Origin: Girardinichthys multiradiatus | Lineage: Eukaryota > Chordata > Actinopteri > Cyprinodontiformes > Goodeidae | Length of the DNA stretch: 64,000 nt | Direction: 5' to 3' | NCBI RefSeq assembly: GCF_021462225.1 | Contig: NC_061797.1 | Coordinates: 1,605,001-1,669,000, forward strand | Shown: one piece after another, positions 57,924-64,000 of the stretch | How the letters are laid out: each line of letters opens with the position of its first letter | Position numbering within the stretch: position 1 is the stretch's first letter | Program-made: the position numbers and the translations under genes | The notes under the pieces: generated by a model | What the model saw: the letters and a program-made list of their open reading frames with translations, nothing else | Told to the model about the DNA's origin: nothing | Databases searched by the model: none

Positions 57924-58265
57924 TTATCTCCTGATGATTCCACCCACTAGATCACTGATCAAGGGTGCAAGAGCCGTTAAGATGGGGAGAATAAAACCAC
58001 CTCGTTGCTTTTTGAGAGCCAACTGTTTAGTTTTTATCCCGGTTCTTTTATCACCCAACAATCTGATGATATTTCTTTGTTTCTTCAATTGTCGGTGTTG
58101 AGAGGGTGATAGTTTAATGTTACCTTTTAGGATATTCAGTGCAATCTCGCACAGAGCCTGAATAAAGTCGGGAGAGCAGTGTGCGAGAATATCTTTACGT
58201 TTCTGTGGACAGGCCTGGTACAAAGCTCTGAATAATGGTAAATTCCTTTTTATACGCGCAGACAT
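57924..58265 (-). CDS. Small conserved Polinton protein with GGF tail
   Basis: 113 codons. The helical N-terminal domain contains HCSPDFIQALCEIALNIL, GNIKLSPSQ and RLLGDKR. A hydrophobic Gly-rich C terminus (RGGFILPILTALAPL) ends in Arg. As I recall, very similar small proteins accompany Polintons in fish, cnidarians and other animals. A minor core role similar to adenoviral pX has been considered; this is inference. It starts six bases after the ATPase stop. Confidence 0.7.
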   Translation of the reverse strand: MSARIKRNLPLFRALYQACPQKRKDILAHCSPDFIQALCEIALNILKGNIKLSPSQHRQLKKQRNIIRLLGDKRTGIKTKQLALKKQRGGFILPILTALAPLISDLVGGIIRR

Positions 58266-58271
58266 GATGAC

Positions 58272-58943
58272 TTACTTTGTTCTGGGTACGTACACAGCAG
58301 GCCACTGCTGAGGAAGTATCCCCGTTCTCAGTCTGAAATGTTCTGGGCAGGTAGGCGTAAAATCGATGATTAAATATCCATGAGCTTCTCTTGTTGAGTC
58401 TTCAAAACTCTCCAAGAAGAGACCCTTTTGAGATGGAAACATTTGGCGGGCCAGTATATTCAGCTGGAGTTTATCTCTCGGGTTCTTAAACAACACCATA
58501 TAATTACAGTTCAAACTAATAGTGCGACTGAACTTTCCCTGATGAAAAACATTCTGAGTCAACATCATAACACTCATATTACGATGGTGACGAAACTGGG
58601 TAAAGACCTTCATCACGTTTTCATCATCTGAGGCTTGAGCAATAACATCGTCTAGAATAATCAGATGATTCTGATCAGGAGGAAACAGGTTTTCATCTTC
58701 AAAAGAATGAGGCAATCCTTCCACAAAGGTAATATTTTTATTCATCTTCTGCAATTCAGCATACATGGGTTGAAAAGATGTGTAAATCCATACAATATTT
58801 TCTGGAACAATATCCATGACATGATTACAGTTTTGTAAAATACTTTTTACAAAGAAAGTTTTCCCGCAGCCGCTGGGTCCAACTATCATACATGAGAAAG
58901 GTGCTCTAAATCTAGGATCAAAATCAATCTCCTGTAAATCCAT
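58272..58943 (-). CDS. FtsK/HerA-type genome-packaging ATPase
   Basis: 223 codons, intact. Walker A GPSGCGKT is at residues 22-29 and Walker B LIILDD at 94-99, followed by a sensor-like LTQN (about 150). It drives the dsDNA genome into preformed capsids. It lies between the polymerase and the small GGF protein on the leftward arm, the usual neighbourhood. Confidence 0.92.
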   Translation of the reverse strand: MDLQEIDFDPRFRAPFSCMIVGPSGCGKTFFVKSILQNCNHVMDIVPENIVWIYTSFQPMYAELQKMNKNITFVEGLPHSFEDENLFPPDQNHLIILDDVIAQASDDENVMKVFTQFRHHRNMSVMMLTQNVFHQGKFSRTISLNCNYMVLFKNPRDKLQLNILARQMFPSQKGLFLESFEDSTREAHGYLIIDFTPTCPEHFRLRTGILPQQWPAVYVPRTK

Positions 58944-58973
58944 GTGACTTTTTATTTTATTTCTTCTTCAACT

Positions 58974-61354
58974 CTAATAACCGAAAGGCAGAGTTGTCCC
59001 GTCAGAAAAAAGACGTCTCTTATCATACACCAGTCGAAACCTTTTAAGAAATGTCGCGTTTGTCAAACGGAATCTCTTTTTATCCCTCCTGATCGTGTGC
59101 TGAGGGATTTCAATGACACCCTCACTTGACCCCTGTAAGTAGCCCTCGACCAGCCCTTTGATGCTGTCAAAATTGACCCTCTCGCTGCATGAGTGATGCC
59201 TTTAGCACGTATCACTACTTTTTTACGGTTTTTAGTTTGGTATGCATAACTCTTGGGTCCTGTCGATGCAAACTCCGAAATGCTGTCACCATCTAACTCG
59301 TCAGTAAGATCACCCAGATAATTCCCCAATTCCAGAGGAGTTTCACCACTTTTTGTCACATAAATCAAACTGTCCGTGTCAATATAAATCAATCTATCCT
59401 GTAACTTCTCCATGCTGCTGAGAAGTTTTAAACGTGCATAAGCGGTGGTGAATGCTGCTATAAACACATTATTTGTCTTACTTGGTGGATATATGACACG
59501 TTTGCTGTAGTTCCACTGCACTACACACATTTCAGGGTTGAAAAAATGAAAATGGTTAACCCTGTATTTACTCGAGAACATGAAGCTGAAAAAGTCTTCA
59601 GGGTTAGTGATGACTGTGGTCTGAGACAGATCACTTCTTTGCGCAAATTTCCCCCAAAAACTGTTTAAACACAATTTTGCAACCTGCCTTTTGGCAGGAT
59701 TCATCTCGATTTTCTCAGGGTCTAATTGGATGCCCTGATGCTGTTTGTAGTCGCTTATATACTTTGACTTACTCTCCTGATCCACTGCTTCAGACGGATA
59801 GCCTGAAGCCTCCTGCTTACCCTTTAAAAAGCAATGAATGTAACCTTTAAAAATTGTATCACTTCTCTTTTCAAAATGCCACACCTCTGTGATTTTAGCA
59901 AGACGATAACTACACTCCAACGCTTTACAGAGTTCTACACTCGCCCAAACTCCCGTCAGAGCTCTGTCCTGATCATTATGTGTGCAAGGACCTGACTGGT
60001 AATTTAATTCAGCGCATGTGCGGCAGAGAGTGAACACAAGTTTACCTTGGGATGTTCTGTAAGGTAAAACAGGGAACAACAGGTTACGTGGTGGGTAGAC
60101 CACAGCTTTGATTATACCAAAGTAGCTGCTGGGGTCATCAAAATCTTTGTAAATGATGGTGGGGTGTCCGAGGGGAAAAACGCAGTTGGCGTTTACATAA
60201 GGGTACAGAGATGTGTAATCCACATAGTGTACAGTTTCATCCGGTTCCGCTGTGTGCCTCAACTTCATAGGACAGGTGCGTCCACCATACAGCGCATCCC
60301 GGGGGGATAGCGGTTCGGGTGCATTAACTTTCTCAAGAAAGCTGATCACCCCTGGGTCTGATTTTTTCATTTCAATCCACTCATGCTCCCATATGACTTC
60401 GAGACGAAGGCCGTACACAGTTTGTAACACCTTGCTTCTCTCAACAGTGGCTGCGTAAAACTGTTCAAATGCGACCCCTCTCAACGGACACTTGTCATGA
60501 GGCATGTAACACTTTTTACAGCCGTGGAAAAAACAGCCGTAAAATTCAAACGCAACTTTGACACCGTTAATCTCTGCATACCCATCCACTGAATATGGCC
60601 CGATTTTCTTTTCACCCCTATTTAATGCATGCTCGATAAATATGGCTCTGCTGTCTGCAATCCAGCCGAGCCATTGAATGGACGCGCTAGAGAACGTTTT
60701 ACTGCTACGTCTGTAGTCCAGAGGTGATGGAATGGCTAAGTTTTGAGGAGGAAGGAAATTGGTTACAAAAACCTTCATGCTGGCTGATGCTATTGTGATA
60801 CTTTTAAATGGATCCACACTTGTCTCCTTAAAGAACTCGTCTCTGAATTTTAAGCATCCTTGAAAAAGAATTTCAACGTCATTTTTACAATAACGAATAA
60901 CTTCTTTCTTAAAGTCAAAGACCTCTTTGCTCGCTTCTCTGTACCAGCTGTTAAACACCTGTTGTTCTTGAAGACTCATGCGTTCTACAGCGTAGCAGGA
61001 TGGAGGAGGAAAAGCCCCCACATACTGGAGATGTTGTTCAGAGGAAAATAGGTGGGGAAAAAAAACCTTGCTTTGATCGGTAAAGCCTAACGCTTTCGGC
61101 ATGGCACTAAGCTTCATGCACATGAAGGACAGGCTATCAATGTATTTTAACCTGTAATCAGGGTCGGTTAAACAGAGAAGTTTACTCCCTACCATGACGA
61201 TATGAGGTTTAATCCCTAACTGCAGCATTGCTGTGAGAATCAGGTAACCATCGTACCCCGCGCATTGTGCGCTATTAAGGTGTAACCTCTGTACTTTGGC
61301 CTCCTGAAATGCAGGAGAAATTTTTGGGTGCAATTCAGTCCATAAGCGTACCAT
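58974..61354 (-). pseudogene. Protein-primed DNA polymerase B, catalytic part
   Basis: The 763-codon frame (61354-59063) contains exo II (GYDGYL, 34-38), exo III (YCKNDVEIL, 155-163), motif A DYTSLYP (379-385), motif B around NSFWGKF (564-570) and motif C YIDTDS (657-662). The C terminus leaves this frame near 59080. It is readable in another frame to a stop at 58974-58976 (FLKRFRLVYDKR, TTLPFGY). All catalytic residues are present. One frame break precedes exo II and one lies near the C terminus, so the gene is inactive as it stands. Confidence 0.9.
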
Positions 61355-63228
61355 TCATCACCTTTCAACGTTTTAGCACAGACCAGAATGGGGGTATGCA
61401 TGCCGCTCTCATTGACGAGGCATTCGAAATCATAAAAAATCAGTTTATCATCAAGCTGATTAATTGCACTGCAAGGCAGAATGTAACACTTATGATCATC
61501 GCATGTAATGTCTAGGCTGGGGGGTACATTTTCACCGCAAATACTGCATTTTACATTACACACGTGTGGTTTATTCGGTTTACTGATTGGAATAACGTAT
61601 ATCCGTTTGCATACTTTACACAGTTTTACCAACTCACAGTCACTCATAGGCCTTTCAGCACTATTTCTGATGCGCGGTTCCCTGTGTCTACTGAAACATG
61701 AGGAATTACGACAGATTCTTTGACAGCCTGCACAGCTTACAGGATTGCTAATCTCTTGCATACATTTATATGTTCGACACACTGGACAATAACCTTCACA
61801 ATGGTGTGTATTTGCATTATCATAGCTGGTGTAACAGTAATTACAAATATATCTGCACCCCATAAAACCTTTGAGATTTTTTATCCCATAGTAATGACCT
61901 TGAAATAACAGCAAAAACAGAGGGTTTGAACGATCAGGGAAACTGGTCTCAAATTTACACAGAGCAGTAGAGCCCGTGGTTCTGTGAAACACTACAATTT
62001 TTCTCTTCAGAATGGTTTCAAATTTACCAATATCACTAAAAGTAACTGCTGTTTGCTCGTCGAGGCCTGCCTGATGCTGCCATCTCCTCCCCAGTTCTAC
62101 AGCACGGTGATCCGTGAGCTCAGGATCAGTGACGTGTGCGAGGCTGATTGCAAAACATAACTGATTACCGGTATTGTTTATAATATACAAATGACGCATT
62201 TTCTTATTAAACAGTTCACAGTCTAACGTTCCTGCAGCTTTACGCTTAGAACCTCCTGCTGGGTCACTAACAACCTGAAGAACAAATTCCATGTTATTAT
62301 CTACAGGTATATTTGCATTCGATTGTACTAAATCGTCGAGGAAGTTTTCGAAAGCAGGCAGGATCATATTTCCATCATCTGTAACAGTAAATGTGATGTG
62401 ACGATTGAGATTTTCACCCACTAATTCCAGCTGCACAACGTCGTTACGTCTGGTTAACGATCTCGCAGCGTGGGCTAATTCAATTATGATACGCATGATG
62501 TCTGTATAGAATGCGGCTAAATCTGGAACGTTACTTGGACAGGGCGGCGGTATGGTAAAAGGTCTCCTTATTTCATGGTTATTAAAATGTTCACGTTCAA
62601 CCACCGCTGGAGGATCTCGCTCTATTTGATCAGAACTAACTGCTACGTCCGTATTGAAATGACCCCCGTGCTGATCTGCGGCGTGTGACGTAGAAGGATT
62701 CTGATGACTGTCAGATGAATCATTTTCCTCAATGCTGCTGTGTGGAGATGGTGCTCTATTTAAATCTTCAAGAGCCTGATTGATTACATTTAAAACGTCA
62801 CCGTGCCGATCTGCGGCGTGTGACGTAGAAGGATTCTGATGACTGTCAGGTGAATCATTTTCCTCAATGCTGTGTGGAGACGATGCTCTATTTAAATCTT
62901 CAAGAGCCTGATTGATTACGTTTAAAACGTCACCGTGCCGATCTGTGGCGTGTGACGTAGAAGGATTCTGATGAGTGTCAGGTGGATCATTTTGCTCAAT
63001 GCTGAGTGGATACAATGCTCTATTTAAATCTTCAAGAGCCTGATTGATTACGTTTAAAACGTCACCGTGCTGATGTTCATTTATTACATTTTCACTGTTA
63101 GCAGGAGATGCATTTAAAACGATGTTATCTGCTACTTCTGCATTAACGGGAATTTCGTTAAGTTCATTAACTAAATTTCTTATTTCATCCAGGGCAAGTC
63201 TGATTCGGTTATCCATTTCTATGAACAT
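61240..63228 (-). pseudogene. Polymerase B N-terminal part: repeats, Cys cluster, exo I
   Basis: An open frame of 662 codons. After a helical start come three tandem repeats of about 44 residues, then a domain likely linked to terminal-protein or regulatory function. A Cys/His-rich multi-zinc region (about 455-585, several CxxC pairs) follows, and then exo I with D600/E602 (FYDFECLV). The frame is lost at HNARG near 61255, and the continuation is in the frame of the neighbouring entry. The ATG at 63228 may not be the true start: an acceptor-like ttcttatgttcatag lies at 63219. Confidence 0.85.
62680..63085 (-). repeat. Three tandem 132-135-bp coding repeats in polymerase N terminus
   Basis: Three copies begin HGDVLNVINQALEDLNRA and end NPSTSHA.D. 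The copies differ by a few substitutions and one extra codon (HSSIEEN versus HSIEEN). Frame is kept throughout. Confidence 0.9.
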
Positions 63229-63320
63229 AAGAAAAAAATTTTTTAAATAAAACTAACCTACAGAAAAAAAAAAAAAAAAATCACAGTGATCAGTTCAGTT
63301 TAAAATCACCTTGATGTCAC

Positions 63321-63455
63321 CAAAATGCTTCTTTAACAGAATCTGACATGCTGCCAGAAGCGTTAATGAAGAGGCCTTATTACGAAGATCCCGTGAGGCT
63401 GTAGAGACTGTCTTCCTGCGTTTCTGTGGCCAATCTGTCCTACCATCAACGTTAC
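63321..63455 (-). CDS. Candidate exon C upstream of polymerase
   Basis: 135 bp open, Lys/Arg- and Leu-rich (WPQKRRKTVSTASRDLRN, LTLLAACQILLKKH). The acceptor is ...ccttacagag at its start and a GTGACA donor is at its end. It fits between neighbouring exon candidates in phase 1. The coding character is clear; the gene it belongs to is inferred. Confidence 0.55.
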
Positions 63456-63593
63456 CTCTGTAAGGAGAATGAACAAAATAAAATAAAAATATGTATATAT
63501 ATATATATATATATTGAAATAATCACATTAAAGCTGAAAAAAAAACAAAGGAATTCAAATTAATTCAGTATGTATGTATGAATTAAAACGTAC

Positions 63594-63671
63594 CGTTCAT
63601 TAATCCACTCACTAGCGTTGCTCTGCTTTGTAGCGCAGAGAGTCGCTGTCTTTTGGCCGAGGTTAAATATT
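63594..63671 (-). CDS. Candidate exon B upstream of polymerase
   Basis: 78 bp between a strong acceptor (tgtcttctgtttttacag) and a GTACGT donor. It reads as a basic helix (YLTSAKRQRLSALQSRA) when entered in phase 1. Confidence 0.6.
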
Positions 63672-63783
63672 CTGTAAAAACAGAAGACAATAAAAGTTAT
63701 CTTACGCTGCGCAGCACAGCGTTCATAAATAAAACGAAAAATAGTTTTTAAAATACACAAGTTTTTTTTTTTTTTTATCTTAC

Positions 63784-63918
63784 TCCGATTCTTTGCGGTA
63801 AAACCTCCAGATTTCACTTCTTGTTGAACTGAAACGGTGCCTCTCTGCTGAAAGCTGTCTTGATCTTTGAAAAGCGACCTTCTGGTGGGCGGATTCAATG
63901 TGGCATCTTTGGATGTAT
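63784..63918 (-). CDS. Candidate exon A upstream of polymerase
   Basis: 135 bp after an acceptor (acctgtttacag), with a GTAAGA donor. It is open in phase 1 (PPTRRSLFKDQDSFQQRG). Its acceptor implies at least one more exon beyond the window. Confidence 0.6.
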
Positions 63919-64000
63919 CTGTAAACAGGTTTATATGACATTTTATTGAACTATGCTTAAAATACATATATATTGTTTTTATTTAATTTTTATTTATTTT

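Larger units (their letters stand above)
51468..64000. mobile_element. Endogenous Polinton/Maverick (adintovirus-type) virus
   Basis: The gene set is diagnostic: protein-primed family B polymerase, retrovirus-like integrase, FtsK/HerA ATPase, adenain-like protease, double jelly-roll major capsid and single jelly-roll penton. Structural genes run rightward and replication/packaging genes leftward, and they converge near 57 kb. No terminal inverted repeat is seen: the left end abuts a Tc1 copy and the right end is beyond the window. Lesions are few, so the insertion is not ancient. Confidence 0.93.

Overview
This window is a stretch of ray-finned (teleost) fish nuclear DNA made almost entirely of mobile elements and integrated viruses. 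The evidence is IR/DR-type Tc1 transposons, L2-like LINEs with a hexamer tail, a Ty3/gypsy gag and LTR, several endogenous retroviruses (ERVs), and an integrated Polinton/adintovirus. No host gene could be assigned with confidence. The species cannot be named from this sequence.

Layout. 1-6.2 kb: ERV-A (+ strand, 5' part outside the window), with pro, pol and env broken by frameshifts. 6.2-7.5 kb: dispersed-repeat and LINE scraps. 7.5-13.9 kb: a degenerate minus-strand ERV (ERV-D) that keeps an Env tail and part of gag, with a Tc1 element (11597-13228) inserted. 13924-24648: ERV-B (minus), which has both LTRs, a 5-bp target duplication (ATAAC), a primer-binding site, gag, pro, pol and env, and a 2.2-kb unclassified repeat inserted near its 3' end. 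26.0-30.8 kb: two L2-like LINE copies, the second split by a Tc1 element. 32269-38383: ERV-C (minus), with nearly identical LTRs but a gutted interior that hosts a TG...CA element full of coding-like tandem repeats. 38.4-49.3 kb: an LTR with an isoleucine-type primer site, a Ty3/gypsy LTR plus gag fragment, Tc1 and LINE fragments, and unclassified repeats. 49265-51465: a Tc1 copy inserted into another Tc1 fragment.

51.5-64.0 kb is the most coherent block, an endogenous Polinton/Maverick (adintovirus-type) virus. Rightward genes are an accessory protein, a retrovirus-like integrase with chromodomain, penton, a core/lytic protein, the double jelly-roll major capsid protein and an adenain-like protease. 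Leftward genes are two small proteins, a FtsK/HerA packaging ATPase and a protein-primed family B DNA polymerase. The two arms converge on overlapping poly(A) signals at about 57.04 kb. Penton, protease and ATPase are open. Integrase, major capsid and polymerase each carry one or a few lesions. Upstream of the polymerase (63.32-63.92 kb) lie three short exon-like open blocks whose splice sites are all phase 1; they may be 5' exons of the polymerase or of another early gene.

How the parts relate. ERV-A and ERV-B share closely similar Env segments. ERV-B and ERV-C share the same primer-binding core and similar pol, so these are related lineages that arrived at different times. The two copies of one Tc1 family (29.2 and 49.9 kb) are disabled by different small deletions. 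Nesting gives a relative order of events in several places.
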